Shown here piece by piece: positions 8,422-17,078 of a stretch of DNA of 64,000 nucleotides. Source of the DNA: Neobacillus kokaensis (lineage in GTDB: Bacteria; Bacillota; Bacilli; Bacillales; Cytobacillaceae). Within the stretch, counting starts at the first letter, position 1. Each line of letters opens with the position of its first letter. The DNA is taken from the NCBI RefSeq assembly GCF_014656545.1, contig NZ_BNDS01000001.1:1-64000 (forward strand). Direction: 5' to 3'. The translations under genes were made by a program, and so were the position numbers. The notes under the pieces are model-generated. The model was given only the letters and a program-made list of their open reading frames with translations. It did not search any database and had not been told where the DNA came from.

Positions 8422-9396
8422 ATGCTGGAGCAAGTTATTTTTTTTCCTATAATTATGGCATTTCTTATTTCGGTATTACTTTCACCAGTATTTATTCCCT
8501 TCTTGCGTAGGTTGAAATTTGGACAAAGCATTCGTGAAGAGGGGCCAAAATCACATCAGAAAAAATCGGGAACCCCTACAATGGGCGGCATTATGATTTT
8601 ATTTTCGATTGTGATTACAACGATTGTCATGACCGGGAAATTTTCAGAACCGACGGTCAAAACGTATTTGCTATTGCTTGTTACACTAGGATTTGGATTG
8701 CTTGGCTTTTTAGATGATTTTATTAAAGTGGTTATGAAACGAAACTTGGGTCTCACATCTAAACAAAAGCTTTTAGGACAAATTATTATTTCCATTATAT
8801 TTTATTTAGTTTATAAACAAAAAGGATACTCTACAGACATCAATATTCCTTTTACGGACTCAAGCATTGATTTGGGTTGGTTTTTCGTATTTTTCATCAT
8901 TTTTTGGCTGGTTGGATTTTCTAATGCTGTCAATTTGACAGATGGCCTTGACGGCCTGGTGTCAGGCACTGCAGCTATTGCATTTGGGGCATTTGCTGTC
9001 CTTGCTTGGAGCCAATCGCAAATGGAAATTGCCATTTTTTCTGTGGCGGTTGTTGGCGCTGTCCTAGGATTTTTAGTATTCAACGCACACCCTGCCAAGG
9101 TGTTTATGGGAGATACTGGGTCACTGGCTCTTGGAGGGGCAATTGCAACGATTGCCATTTTAACCAAGCTGGAATTGCTGCTTATTATAATTGGCGGTGT
9201 ATTTGTTATTGAGACATTATCCGTGATCCTTCAGGTCGCATCGTTTAAAACAACAGGCAGGCGGATTTTCCGTATGAGCCCGTTGCATCATCATTATGAA
9301 CTGATTGGCTGGTCAGAATGGAGAGTCGTTGTGACTTTTTGGAGTGTTGGATTAATTCTTGCTATTTTAGGAATCTATATCGAGGTGTGGTTGTAA
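8422..9396 (+). CDS. mraY: phospho-MurNAc-pentapeptide translocase MraY
   Basis: MraY is the integral membrane enzyme that transfers phospho-MurNAc-pentapeptide from UDP to undecaprenyl phosphate, forming lipid I. The 324-residue protein has about ten transmembrane helices. Family motifs are visible: [13 protein letters not shown] near residue 46, LGFLDDFIK with the paired aspartates near 94-100, NLTDGLDGL with catalytic Asp, and the HHHYEL loop near the C-terminus. A strong AGGAGGGGG precedes the ATG. Its stop TAA touches the TTG start of murD with no gap. Confidence 0.97.
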   Translation: MLEQVIFFPIIMAFLISVLLSPVFIPFLRRLKFGQSIREEGPKSHQKKSGTPTMGGIMILFSIVITTIVMTGKFSEPTVKTYLLLLVTLGFGLLGFLDDFIKVVMKRNLGLTSKQKLLGQIIISIIFYLVYKQKGYSTDINIPFTDSSIDLGWFFVFFIIFWLVGFSNAVNLTDGLDGLVSGTAAIAFGAFAVLAWSQSQMEIAIFSVAVVGAVLGFLVFNAHPAKVFMGDTGSLALGGAIATIAILTKLELLLIIIGGVFVIETLSVILQVASFKTTGRRIFRMSPLHHHYELIGWSEWRVVVTFWSVGLILAILGIYIEVWL

Positions 9397-10749
9397 TTGA
9401 AGCAGATAAAGACTTATCATCATAAAAAAATTCTCGTATTAGGTTTAGCCAAAAGCGGTGTAACGGCTGCTTCCCTATTACATAAGCTTGGTGCTTTTGT
9501 TACAGTTAATGACAAAAAGCCTTTTTCTGAAAATCCCGAGGCACAAGGACTCTTGGAACAAGGGATTAAAGTTATATGTGGTGAACACCCGATTGAGCTT
9601 TTAGACGAAGGTTTCGAACTGATTGTCAAAAATCCCGGCATTCCATATGAAAATCCATTGATCCAAAGTGCCATTGAAAAGGGGATACCTGTAATCACAG
9701 AAGTGGAACTTGCTTACCAAATATCTGAGGCTCCTTTTATCGGTATAACCGGTACAAATGGAAAAACGACGACAACAACACTGGTTTATGAAATGATGAA
9801 GGCCGGTAATAAAAGGCCGTTAATTGCCGGAAACATCGGCACGGTTGCTTCTGGTGTGGCGGAAAAGGCTGCAATGGAGGATACCATTGTTATTGAATTA
9901 TCTTCCTTCCAGCTAATGGGGATTAAAACCTTTAATCCTAAAATTGCGATTGTCACAAATATTTATGATGCCCATCTTGATTACCATGGCAGCAAAGAGG
10001 ATTATATTGCTGCGAAAGCGAATATTACTAAAAATCAGACAGAAGATGAATTTTTGATTATAAATGCAGACCAAGCGGAAACAATGGACATTGCCCGTCA
10101 TTCCAACGCTAGAATTGTTCCGTTCTCAACGAAAAAGGTATTGAAGGAAGGTGCCTGCATTCAAGATGGATGGATTTGCTTTGATAATGAAAAGGTGATG
10201 CCAATTGCAGACATTGCCCTGCCGGGGACTCATAATCTGGAAAATATTTTATCAGCTGTTGCGGCAGTAAAGCTTTCCGGTGTAGATAATAGTTCTATTC
10301 ATGAAGTGCTAACGTCTTTTACTGGTGTAAGGCACCGTCTGCAATTCGTTGCAGAATTAGATGGAAGGAAATTCTATAATGATTCAAAAGCAACTAATAT
10401 CTTAGCAACAATTAAAGCCCTTAATGCCTTTCAATCTCCAGTTATCTTGTTGGCGGGAGGTTTGGATCGGGGAAATGAATTTGATGAACTTATTCCCTTT
10501 TTGAAAAATGTAAAAACTATGATTACTTTTGGGCAGACTGCACCTAAGCTTGAACGGATTGGCCAATTAGCGGGAATAAATGTGATTAAGCGTGTCGATA
10601 ATGTTGACAAGGCCGTACCTGCTGCATTCGCTAATTCAAATCCAGGTGACGTTATTTTGTTATCTCCTGCTTGTGCAAGCTGGGATCAATATAAAACTTT
10701 TGAAGTCCGAGGAGACATTTTTATCGATGCGGTGCATAAGCTTAAATAG
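9397..10749 (+). CDS. murD: UDP-MurNAc-L-alanine:D-glutamate ligase MurD
   Basis: MurD adds D-glutamate to UDP-MurNAc-L-Ala in the cytoplasm, using ATP. The 450-residue protein has an N-terminal Rossmann-like UDP-binding domain (VLGLAKSG near residue 14), the P-loop [10 protein letters not shown] at 116-125, and a C-terminal domain with the FYNDSKATN segment typical of MurD. The TTG start lies immediately after the mraY stop, with GAGGTG about 12 bases upstream inside mraY, so translation is likely coupled. The length equals that of B. subtilis MurD. Confidence 0.96.
   Translation: MKQIKTYHHKKILVLGLAKSGVTAASLLHKLGAFVTVNDKKPFSENPEAQGLLEQGIKVICGEHPIELLDEGFELIVKNPGIPYENPLIQSAIEKGIPVITEVELAYQISEAPFIGITGTNGKTTTTTLVYEMMKAGNKRPLIAGNIGTVASGVAEKAAMEDTIVIELSSFQLMGIKTFNPKIAIVTNIYDAHLDYHGSKEDYIAAKANITKNQTEDEFLIINADQAETMDIARHSNARIVPFSTKKVLKEGACIQDGWICFDNEKVMPIADIALPGTHNLENILSAVAAVKLSGVDNSSIHEVLTSFTGVRHRLQFVAELDGRKFYNDSKATNILATIKALNAFQSPVILLAGGLDRGNEFDELIPFLKNVKTMITFGQTAPKLERIGQLAGINVIKRVDNVDKAVPAAFANSNPGDVILLSPACASWDQYKTFEVRGDIFIDAVHKLK
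10735..10742 (+). promoter_or_regulatory. possible SigE -10 element ahead of spoVE
   Basis: CATAAGCT at the end of murD resembles the SigE -10 (CATACAnT), and ACATTT at 10715-10720, 14 bases upstream, could be the -35. B. subtilis spoVE also has SigE control from sequence near the end of murD. The match is weak. Confidence 0.25.
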
Positions 10750-10763
10750 AGGCTTGTACCACG

Positions 10764-10790
10764 AGAAGCGAAAGCGCTGGAGCTAGACAT
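10764..10790 (+). repeat. fragment of a dispersed Bacillaceae repeat
   Basis: The murD-spoVE gap contains GCGCTGGAGCTAGAC, the reverse complement of the GTCTAGCTCCAGCGC start of a dispersed intergenic repeat that I recall from many Bacillaceae genomes. The rest of that element is missing here. Identification is from memory of the motif. Confidence 0.45.
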
Positions 10791-10842
10791 CTTAGATTGG
10801 CATAGTGTGGAGCCCGAAAACTTGTTAGTTGAGGTGTATAGT

Positions 10843-11943
10843 GTGCCGACAAAGAGAACGACTCCCGACTTTATTTTAATGATTGTAACATTCACACTGC
10901 TCGCAGTAGGACTTATTATGGTGTATAGTGCTAGCGCAATTTGGGCGGAATATAAATTTCACGATTCTTTCTTTTTTGCCAAAAGGCAGACGCTTTTTGC
11001 GGTAGTGGGAGTAGCTGCGATGTTTTTTATCATGAACATCAATTACTTGAACTGGAGAACATGGGCGAAAACAATCTTAATCGTTTGTTTTGTTTTATTA
11101 ATTCTTGTGCTCATCCCTGGGATAGGGAATGTTCGAAATGGTTCACGAAGCTGGATTGGTGTTGGTGCTTTTTCGATTCAGCCTTCTGAATTTATGAAGC
11201 TTGCAATGATTGCTTTTCTTGCCAAATTTCTTTCGGAACGGCAAAAGCTGATTACTTCCTTTAAGAAAGGACTTGTACCTTCTCTAGGGCTTGCATTTGT
11301 GGCTTTTGCAATGATTATGCTGCAGCCAGATTTGGGTACTGGTACGGTAATGATGGGAACATGCGTTGTCATGATTTTCATCGCTGGTGCAAGGGTAAGC
11401 CATTTTGTTTTCTTGGGATTATTAGGCGTTGCCGGTTTTGTTGGACTTATTGCATCCGCTCCATATCGAATCAAACGGATTACATCGTTCCTTGATCCTT
11501 GGTCCGACCCGCTTGGGAGCGGCTTCCAAATCATTCAATCACTTTATGCGATTGGACCCGGAGGTCTATTCGGGCTGGGGCTTGGGGAGAGCAGACAAAA
11601 GTTCTTTTATCTGCCGGAACCGCAAACGGATTTTATCTTTGCGATACTTTCGGAAGAGTTAGGTTTTATCGGCGGTTCATTTATTATTCTTTTATTCGCT
11701 CTGCTTTTATGGAGAGGGATTCGCATTGCATTAGGAGCACCCGATTTATATGGGAGCTTCCTTGCAGTTGGTATTATTGCAATGGTGGCCATTCAGGTTA
11801 TGATTAATATTGGTGTTGTCACTGGTCTAATGCCGGTTACCGGGATTACTCTGCCATTCTTAAGTTATGGGGGGTCTTCCTTAACGTTAATGCTTATGGC
11901 AATCGGTGTTCTCTTGAATATTAGCCGCTATTCCAGATATTGA
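10843..11943 (+). CDS. spoVE: SEDS-family lipid II polymerase SpoVE
   Basis: SpoVE is a FtsW/RodA-family (SEDS) membrane glycosyltransferase that polymerises lipid II for the spore cortex, paired with SpoVD. The 366-residue protein has about ten transmembrane segments, the opening IMVYSASAIWA, the conserved large-loop Asp in LQPDLGTG and the GITLPFLSYGGSS loop. An upstream GTG at 10807 is in frame, but the GTG at 10843 has GAGGTG 6 bases before it and gives exactly the B. subtilis length. It lies between murD and murG as in B. subtilis. The general divisome FtsW is normally elsewhere in Bacillus. Confidence 0.92.
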   Translation: MPTKRTTPDFILMIVTFTLLAVGLIMVYSASAIWAEYKFHDSFFFAKRQTLFAVVGVAAMFFIMNINYLNWRTWAKTILIVCFVLLILVLIPGIGNVRNGSRSWIGVGAFSIQPSEFMKLAMIAFLAKFLSERQKLITSFKKGLVPSLGLAFVAFAMIMLQPDLGTGTVMMGTCVVMIFIAGARVSHFVFLGLLGVAGFVGLIASAPYRIKRITSFLDPWSDPLGSGFQIIQSLYAIGPGGLFGLGLGESRQKFFYLPEPQTDFIFAILSEELGFIGGSFIILLFALLLWRGIRIALGAPDLYGSFLAVGIIAMVAIQVMINIGVVTGLMPVTGITLPFLSYGGSSLTLMLMAIGVLLNISRYSRY

Positions 11944-11948
11944 AGAAT

Positions 11949-11975
11949 ACCCTGTTATTTGCAGGGTTCTTTTTT
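11949..11975 (+). terminator. intrinsic terminator after spoVE
   Basis: ACCCTG and CAGGGT form a 6-bp stem with a 7-base loop, followed by a T-rich tail (TCTTTTTT). It separates spoVE from murG. Confidence 0.8.
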
Positions 11976-12087
11976 ATTTTGTGTATACGAATATTTCATT
12001 ACATTTCCATAACATTATTTTTTCATAGGCTTTTTTTCCTTTGTTTTTATAGTAGAATGTGTTTAGCAAGTTTTTAGGAGTGAGAAA

Positions 12088-13191
12088 ATGAAGATAGCAG
12101 TAAGCGGCGGTGGTACAGGTGGACATATTTATCCTGCACTTGCCATGATTAGAGAAATTCAAAAAGTAAATAAAAATGCTGAGTTTCTATACATAGGTAC
12201 CCAAAATGGACTAGAAAGCAAACTTGTACCACGTGAAAATATTCCTTTTAAGTCAATTCATATAACTGGTTTTAGAAGAAAACTTTCCTTTGAAAATTTC
12301 AAAACAATAATTCGTTTTCTTAAAGGAGTAAAAGACAGCAAGAAATATTTAAAGGAATTCGCTCCTGACGTTGTAATCGGGACTGGCGGTTATGTGTGCG
12401 GGCCTGTTGTATATGCAGCAGCCAAGCTTGGTATTCCGACAATCATTCATGAACAAAATAGCGTCCCTGGGCTTACAAATAAATTCCTTAGCCGCTATGT
12501 AAACAAGATTGCCATTTGCTTTGATGAAGCTAAGGAATTCTTCCCAGCAGAAAAAACAGTTTTCACTGGAAATCCCCGCGCCTCTGAGGTTTTAGGCAAA
12601 GATGGGATTAAAGGACGGCTTTCTGCAGGTCTTAGCACTACAAAACCAGCAGTATTAATCTTTGGAGGCAGCCGGGGAGCCAGACCGATTAATGAAGCGG
12701 TGGTAAAAGCGTTTCCTGAATTTTCGGCTAAGCCATACCAAGTTCTTTATGTAACCGGCGATGTTCATTATGAGGATGTAAAAAAGGAAGCCGAACTTGT
12801 CGGGAATCCGGATAATGTTGTAATTAAGCCTTTTATTCATAATATGCCGGAGGTTCTCGCCGGCATGGATTTAGTAGTATCGAGGGCAGGTGCAACAACA
12901 CTTGCTGAGCTGACTTCACTTGGAATTCCCAGCATTTTAATTCCAAGCCCTTATGTAACGAATAATCACCAAGAAAAAAATGCTCGGGCCCTTAGTGATC
13001 ACGGTGCAGCTGAGCTGCTGTTAGAAAAAGATTTAACCAGCAGTACACTAATAGGACATATTGACCAAATTATGTTAAATAAACAAACAATTGAAGAAAT
13101 GAAGCTGAAATCTAAGAAAATGGGTGTTCCTGATTCCGCATCAAGGCTTTATAAAGTAATGGAACAGCTGATAAAGGAAAATCATAAGTAG
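12088..13191 (+). CDS. murG: lipid II synthase MurG
   Basis: MurG is a peripheral membrane GT28 glycosyltransferase that moves GlcNAc from UDP-GlcNAc to lipid I, giving lipid II. The 367-residue protein has the N-terminal glycine-rich loop GGGTGGH at 7-13, IHEQNSVPG near residue 122, and a C-terminal UDP-GlcNAc site with FGGSRGA and [11 protein letters not shown]. The ATG has TTAGGAG upstream. A terminator precedes it, so it likely has its own promoter; TAGAAT at 12053-12058 could be a -10, but no convincing -35 is seen. Confidence 0.96.
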   Translation: MKIAVSGGGTGGHIYPALAMIREIQKVNKNAEFLYIGTQNGLESKLVPRENIPFKSIHITGFRRKLSFENFKTIIRFLKGVKDSKKYLKEFAPDVVIGTGGYVCGPVVYAAAKLGIPTIIHEQNSVPGLTNKFLSRYVNKIAICFDEAKEFFPAEKTVFTGNPRASEVLGKDGIKGRLSAGLSTTKPAVLIFGGSRGARPINEAVVKAFPEFSAKPYQVLYVTGDVHYEDVKKEAELVGNPDNVVIKPFIHNMPEVLAGMDLVVSRAGATTLAELTSLGIPSILIPSPYVTNNHQEKNARALSDHGAAELLLEKDLTSSTLIGHIDQIMLNKQTIEEMKLKSKKMGVPDSASRLYKVMEQLIKENHK

Positions 13192-13285
13192 CCCAATTTC
13201 AGTTCTTGCATAAATTAAAATAATACGGATGTTAGAAAAGGGCGTAAGACGCCATAAGTATTGTAGGAAAGTAAGGGTGATATCT

Positions 13286-14194
13286 ATGGATGAAATTATA
13301 AAGGAGTTACAAGCTTTAAATGTCGGATATCTAAAGCGTAATGAACCGCTTGCGAATCATACGACGATTAAAATTGGCGGTCCGGCTGATTTGTTTATTG
13401 AACCATCATCAGTTGAAAGCTTAAAAAAGGTAATGACTGTTATTGAAACACATCATTTAAATTGGCGGGCGATTGGCAGAGGATCAAATCTATTAGTTTC
13501 GGACAATGGGATAGAAGGTACGGTCATAAAACTTGGGCAAGGTTTAGACCATTTAGAGATTAGCGGTACTGAGATTAAAGTAGGCGGAGGCCACTCACTA
13601 GTTAGTTTGTCTACGTTAATCAGCCGGAAAGGCCTGTCAGGGCTAGAATTTGCCAGCGGCATTCCGGGATCAGTCGGCGGAGCTGTTTATATGAATGCTG
13701 GGGCGCACGGTTCAGATATTAGTAACATCTTAACTAAAGCCCATATATTATTTGATGATGGATCAATGGAATGGCTTACAAATGAAGAAATGGAGTTCTC
13801 ATACAGGACATCGATTTTGCAAAAAAAACGCCCAGGTATCGTAGTTGAGGCAGTGTTTCAATTGAAAGAGGGTGAACGCTCCGAAATAGTAGCTTTGATG
13901 CAAAAGAATAAAGATTATCGTAAAGTTACGCAGCCATGGAATTTCCCATGTGCCGGAAGTATTTTCCGTAATCCTTTACCAAATTATGCTGGAAAGTTAA
14001 TTGAGGCAGCTGGCTTAAAGGGCTACAAAATTGGCGGTGCTGAAATTTCTCAAATGCATGGGAATTTCATCGTTAATGCAGGTAATGCCACTGCCGGGGA
14101 TGTGCTTGCGCTTATCCAGCATGTTAAAGATACAATTTACAGTTTATATCAAATAAAAATGGAAACAGAGGTTGAAATTATTGGCAGGAGGTAA
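13286..14194 (+). CDS. murB: UDP-N-acetylenolpyruvoylglucosamine reductase MurB
   Basis: MurB is a FAD- and NADPH-dependent cytoplasmic enzyme that reduces UDP-GlcNAc-enolpyruvate to UDP-MurNAc. The 302-residue protein has the FAD-binding segments [10 protein letters not shown] and [17 protein letters not shown], the YRTS tyrosine segment and the catalytic serine region CAGSIFRNP. An in-frame ATG at 13229 would add 19 residues; the ATG at 13286 follows AAGGGTGA and gives the family length. A small GGCGT/ACGCC hairpin lies at 13241-13253 upstream. It is followed by divIB as in B. subtilis, but with a 190-base regulatory gap. Confidence 0.96.
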   Translation: MDEIIKELQALNVGYLKRNEPLANHTTIKIGGPADLFIEPSSVESLKKVMTVIETHHLNWRAIGRGSNLLVSDNGIEGTVIKLGQGLDHLEISGTEIKVGGGHSLVSLSTLISRKGLSGLEFASGIPGSVGGAVYMNAGAHGSDISNILTKAHILFDDGSMEWLTNEEMEFSYRTSILQKKRPGIVVEAVFQLKEGERSEIVALMQKNKDYRKVTQPWNFPCAGSIFRNPLPNYAGKLIEAAGLKGYKIGGAEISQMHGNFIVNAGNATAGDVLALIQHVKDTIYSLYQIKMETEVEIIGRR

Positions 14195-14225
14195 GAAGAA
14201 ATAGACACAAAAGTTACAATTTTTG

Positions 14226-14234
14226 TGTTATAAT
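14226..14234 (+). promoter_or_regulatory. extended -10 promoter ahead of divIB
   Basis: TGTTATAAT at 14226-14234 is a perfect extended -10 element. It lies right after an 8-bp hairpin (ACACAAAA at 14205-14212, TTTTGTGT at 14221-14228). No good -35 is found at 16-18 bases, which extended -10 promoters can tolerate. Confidence 0.5.
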
Positions 14235-14262
14235 AGCTGATAATATTATAGGACAAATTCCT

Positions 14263-14312
14263 GAGAAAATGCATGACGGCATGATTCATCGTGCCGGTGT
14301 TTTCTCTTTTTT
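14263..14312 (+). terminator. terminator-like hairpin in the divIB leader
   Basis: GAGAAAA (14263-14269) pairs with TTTTCTC (14300-14306). An inner stem of ACGGCATGA against TCGTGCCGG is nearly perfect, and six T follow at 14307-14312. It could end murB transcripts, but it also lies downstream of the extended -10 at 14226 and upstream of divIB, so it could attenuate divIB. I recognise no ligand-binding fold. Confidence 0.65.
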
Positions 14313-14384
14313 ACTCTTATCTAAAGATGGACAAACTTGTTTAGTAGATTTATCGTGTACCACTTGTAAGGTGGAGGATTTTAA

Positions 14385-15158
14385 ATGGAAAACGGGAAAA
14401 TAGTTGCTCTAGAAGACCGCATACCAAAGTTAAAAGAACAAAGGCGTCGGAAAGCGAACAGACGGCTGGTAATGCTGTTATTATTGTTTTTTACCATGAT
14501 TGTTATCATTGCCTACACACAATCACCTTTAAGCCGTGTCAAGTCGATCATAGTTAACGGAAATGAGGTTTATTCCGACAAGGAAATTATTCGGAAAAGC
14601 ACGATAACGAATAATTCTAATATTTGGAAAGTTGATCAGGCGGAGGTTGCTGCGCGTTTAAGAAAGCTGTCCGAAGTAAAAGGTGCAGAGGTGAAGATTC
14701 ACTGGCCGAACACAATCGAGATTAAGGTGAAAGAATTTAAAAGAATTGCTTATCTCAAACAAGAACAAGATTATTTTCCTGTAATGGACAATGGCAAGGT
14801 TTTAAAAAACAAAAAATCTAAAATCATTCCGGTTAATTCTCCGATTCTTTTAGAATTTAAAGAAGGGGCAGCCCTTATCGAAATGATAAAAAGCCTAGAA
14901 ACTCTTCCAAAGGAAATTGTTAATTCAGTTTCCGAAATCCATTATACTCCAACAAAAACTGATCCTTATCATATTTCCTTATTTATGAATGATGGCTTTG
15001 AGGTTAGTGCAACTTTAAGGAGTTTTTCGCAAAAGATGGCACACTATCCTTCAATCAAAAGCCAATTAGATTCCGATAAAAAAGGAATTATCGACCTAGA
15101 AGTTGGCTCCTATTTTAAGGCATTTGAAACAGAATCGGAGGAAAAAGAGGTTGAATAG
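14385..15158 (+). CDS. divIB: cell division protein DivIB (FtsQ)
   Basis: DivIB is the Gram-positive FtsQ homologue, a bitopic membrane protein that stabilises FtsL and DivIC and helps recruit PBP2B to the septum. The 257-residue product has a basic cytoplasmic part (RRRKANRR), one transmembrane segment at about 27-46, a POTRA domain beginning VKSIIVNGNEVYSDKEI (about 52-118), the beta domain, and a short acidic tail ending EEKEVE. The ATG follows AAGGTGGAGG. It begins a run of tightly packed genes (ylxW, ylxX, sbp). Confidence 0.93.
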   Translation: MENGKIVALEDRIPKLKEQRRRKANRRLVMLLLLFFTMIVIIAYTQSPLSRVKSIIVNGNEVYSDKEIIRKSTITNNSNIWKVDQAEVAARLRKLSEVKGAEVKIHWPNTIEIKVKEFKRIAYLKQEQDYFPVMDNGKVLKNKKSKIIPVNSPILLEFKEGAALIEMIKSLETLPKEIVNSVSEIHYTPTKTDPYHISLFMNDGFEVSATLRSFSQKMAHYPSIKSQLDSDKKGIIDLEVGSYFKAFETESEEKEVE

Positions 15159-15159
15159 G

Positions 15160-15855
15160 ATGAGGGTTAAGGGTAACCACGTTATTTTGTCCCTAGTCAG
15201 CCTTGTTCTTGGGTTTATTATTGCGTTTTCCTATCATTTAACACAAATTGAGAACGAAAAACCAAAGATGACGGATGTTCAATATAAACAAACCTTGGCA
15301 CTTAGAAATCAATTGATCGATCAAGAAGAAAGAAATCGAAAGCTTCAATCAGAGTTAAAAGAAAAGCAAGAGAAGGTTCAAAAAAATGAAAAAGAACTTG
15401 CTAAAGAGGCGCAAATTTTTTCGAATTTTGCAGAGGATACCGAAAAATACCGATTGTTTATGGGGAAAGTGAAGGTTAAGGGAAAAGGAGTAAAGGTTAC
15501 ACTTTCAGATGGGGCTTATAATCCAAGGGAGGATAATGTGAATAACTATCTAGTTCATGAACATCACGTCTTTAAGGTGATTAATGAACTGTACATATCG
15601 GGAGCTGCCGCCGTAGCTATTAATGGTGCCAGGCTGACTAGTCATTCATACATTGTATGTAATGGGCCGGTTATAACAGTTGATGGAGTCCCATACCCTG
15701 CGCCATTTATCATTACAGCAATTGGAGATCCGGATGTTCTCTCCTCTTCTTTAAACCTAACAGGCGGGGTGAAGGATCAACTGGTTAATGATAATATTAT
15801 TTTTAAATTGGAGAAAGCAGATAATATTATTTTAGATCCAATTTTAGGTGGTTAA
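15160..15855 (+). CDS. ylxW: DUF881 membrane-anchored protein YlxW
   Basis: The 231-residue protein has an N-terminal transmembrane segment (about 8-25), a lysine- and glutamate-rich coiled coil (about 38-95), and a DUF881 domain in the rest. Function is unknown; its constant place between divIB and ftsA suggests a link to division or the cell wall. A longer in-frame start lies inside divIB (15103), but the ATG at 15160 has AAGAGG upstream, follows the divIB stop by 1 base and yields the B. subtilis YlxW length. It is a paralogue of the next gene. Confidence 0.85.
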   Translation: MRVKGNHVILSLVSLVLGFIIAFSYHLTQIENEKPKMTDVQYKQTLALRNQLIDQEERNRKLQSELKEKQEKVQKNEKELAKEAQIFSNFAEDTEKYRLFMGKVKVKGKGVKVTLSDGAYNPREDNVNNYLVHEHHVFKVINELYISGAAAVAINGARLTSHSYIVCNGPVITVDGVPYPAPFIITAIGDPDVLSSSLNLTGGVKDQLVNDNIIFKLEKADNIILDPILGG

Positions 15856-15861
15856 TCTATA

Positions 15862-16593
15862 GTGGATAAGAAAAAGGTGGATATAAGTTTTACATTCATT
15901 GCAGCGATAATTGGATTTATGATTGCAGTTCAATTCCAGTCGATTCAAAAACCGAACGAGCGCGACACCCGGGATATTTGGCAGCTTCGAGAAGCCTTAT
16001 TAAAAGAAAAAGAAATCCAAAGTAACTTATTAAAGCAAATACGATTAACGGAAGAGAAACTAGCTGCCTATGAATCTAAACGAAAACAAAGTAAGGAGCA
16101 GGCATTGCGGGATACTTTGGAAGAATTGAAGAGTGAGGCGGGATTAACGGAAATAACAGGCCCAGGGATTTCATTGCTGATTGAGCCGGTTATTGAGGAC
16201 ATTAAGATAGGCGATTACCAGACAAATGTTGTTTCACCTGAACTGCTTCAAAGATTATTAAATGAATTGAATATGTATGAAGCAAGAAATATAGCTATTG
16301 ATGGTCAAAGAATTATTAATACTACCGTCATTAGAGACATAAATTCAGAAACAAAAATTGACGGACACACCATAAAGAATCTGCCGGTAGAAGTAAAAGT
16401 ATTAGTTTCTGATCAAAGTACTGCTGAAAAGTTATATAACCGAATGAAGGTTTCAAAAGCAAGAGATGAATTTTTTATAGAAAGCCTGCGGTTAACTATT
16501 GGCAAGCCTGAATCAAACATTACCATTCCTGCTTATAGTAATCCTATTCGGATCCGGTACATGGAGCCTGCAGAAGAAGGAGGGGGTTCCTAA
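15862..16593 (+). CDS. ylxX: DUF881 membrane-anchored protein YlxX
   Basis: This is a second DUF881 protein of 243 residues, with one N-terminal transmembrane segment (about 8-25), a coiled coil (about 37-90) and a conserved domain that includes LLQRLLNELNMYEARNIAID and NGQRI-like motifs shared with YlxW. The role is unknown. The GTG start follows AGGTGG of the ylxW end. Its stop overlaps the sbp start by 1 base (TAATG), so the three genes ylxW, ylxX and sbp are translationally linked. Confidence 0.85.
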   Translation: MDKKKVDISFTFIAAIIGFMIAVQFQSIQKPNERDTRDIWQLREALLKEKEIQSNLLKQIRLTEEKLAAYESKRKQSKEQALRDTLEELKSEAGLTEITGPGISLLIEPVIEDIKIGDYQTNVVSPELLQRLLNELNMYEARNIAIDGQRIINTTVIRDINSETKIDGHTIKNLPVEVKVLVSDQSTAEKLYNRMKVSKARDEFFIESLRLTIGKPESNITIPAYSNPIRIRYMEPAEEGGGS

Positions 16594-16955
16594 TGTGGCT
16601 TCCATTTATAGGGTTGATTATTGGAATCATCCTCGGTTTGTTAACAGAAATTCGAATTCCAGAAGAATATTCCAATTACTTGTCCATCGCTGTACTTGCG
16701 GCTTTTGATACATTATTTGGCGGAATCAGGGCATATTTACAAAATATATATGATGAAAAAGTCTTTGTTTCAGGTTTCTTTTTTAATATAATACTAGCTG
16801 CAAGTTTAGCTTTTCTCGGTGTACATCTTGGTGTAGACTTGTATTTAGCAGCAGTATTTGCTTTTGGAGTCAGGCTGTTTCAAAATATTGCCGTAATACG
16901 GCGAATATTATTAACAAAATGGTCAACAAACAAAGAAAAATTAGAAAAAAGATGA
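16593..16955 (+). CDS. sbp: small basic membrane protein Sbp (DUF1290)
   Basis: The 120-residue hydrophobic protein has three to four predicted membrane segments (about 2-18, 26-42, 60-80, 82-100) and a strongly basic C-terminal tail. It matches the DUF1290 small basic protein family found just before ftsA in Bacillus. The function is unknown. Translation is coupled to ylxX by a 1-base overlap. The gap to ftsA (123 bases) carries the ftsAZ promoter region. Confidence 0.88.
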   Translation: MWLPFIGLIIGIILGLLTEIRIPEEYSNYLSIAVLAAFDTLFGGIRAYLQNIYDEKVFVSGFFFNIILAASLAFLGVHLGVDLYLAAVFAFGVRLFQNIAVIRRILLTKWSTNKEKLEKR

Positions 16956-16966
16956 AAATTTTTAAA

Positions 16967-17008
16967 GGGAATCATTCAGTTGTGACGAATAATTTTATAA
17001 GATATGTA
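16967..17008 (+). promoter_or_regulatory. overlapping SigH and SigA promoters of ftsAZ
   Basis: SigH-type: GGGAATC at 16967-16973, 12-base spacer, CGAATAAT at 16986-16993. SigA-type: TTGTGA at 16980-16985, 17-base spacer, TATGTA at 17003-17008. B. subtilis ftsAZ also has a SigH promoter that raises FtsA and FtsZ for the polar septum of sporulation. Confidence 0.6.
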
Positions 17009-17078
17009 TATAAAAACTTAAATTTAACAAAAGAAATTGTTGTTCGACTGAAAGGAAATCTTAAGGAGGTGCCAAAGA

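Noticed and set aside
8811-9167. 118-residue minus-strand frame inside mraY
   Set aside because: It is the low-complexity mirror of membrane helices of mraY.
11178-11534. 118-residue minus-strand frame inside spoVE
   Set aside because: It is antisense to conserved SEDS helices and has no start signals.
13229-13285. Longer murB start at 13229
   Set aside because: The added 19 residues are basic and not part of the family; the ATG at 13286 has a ribosome binding site.
14226-14234. TAGACA at 14202 as -35 for the divIB extended -10
   Set aside because: The spacer would be 21 bases, too long for ordinary SigA promoters.
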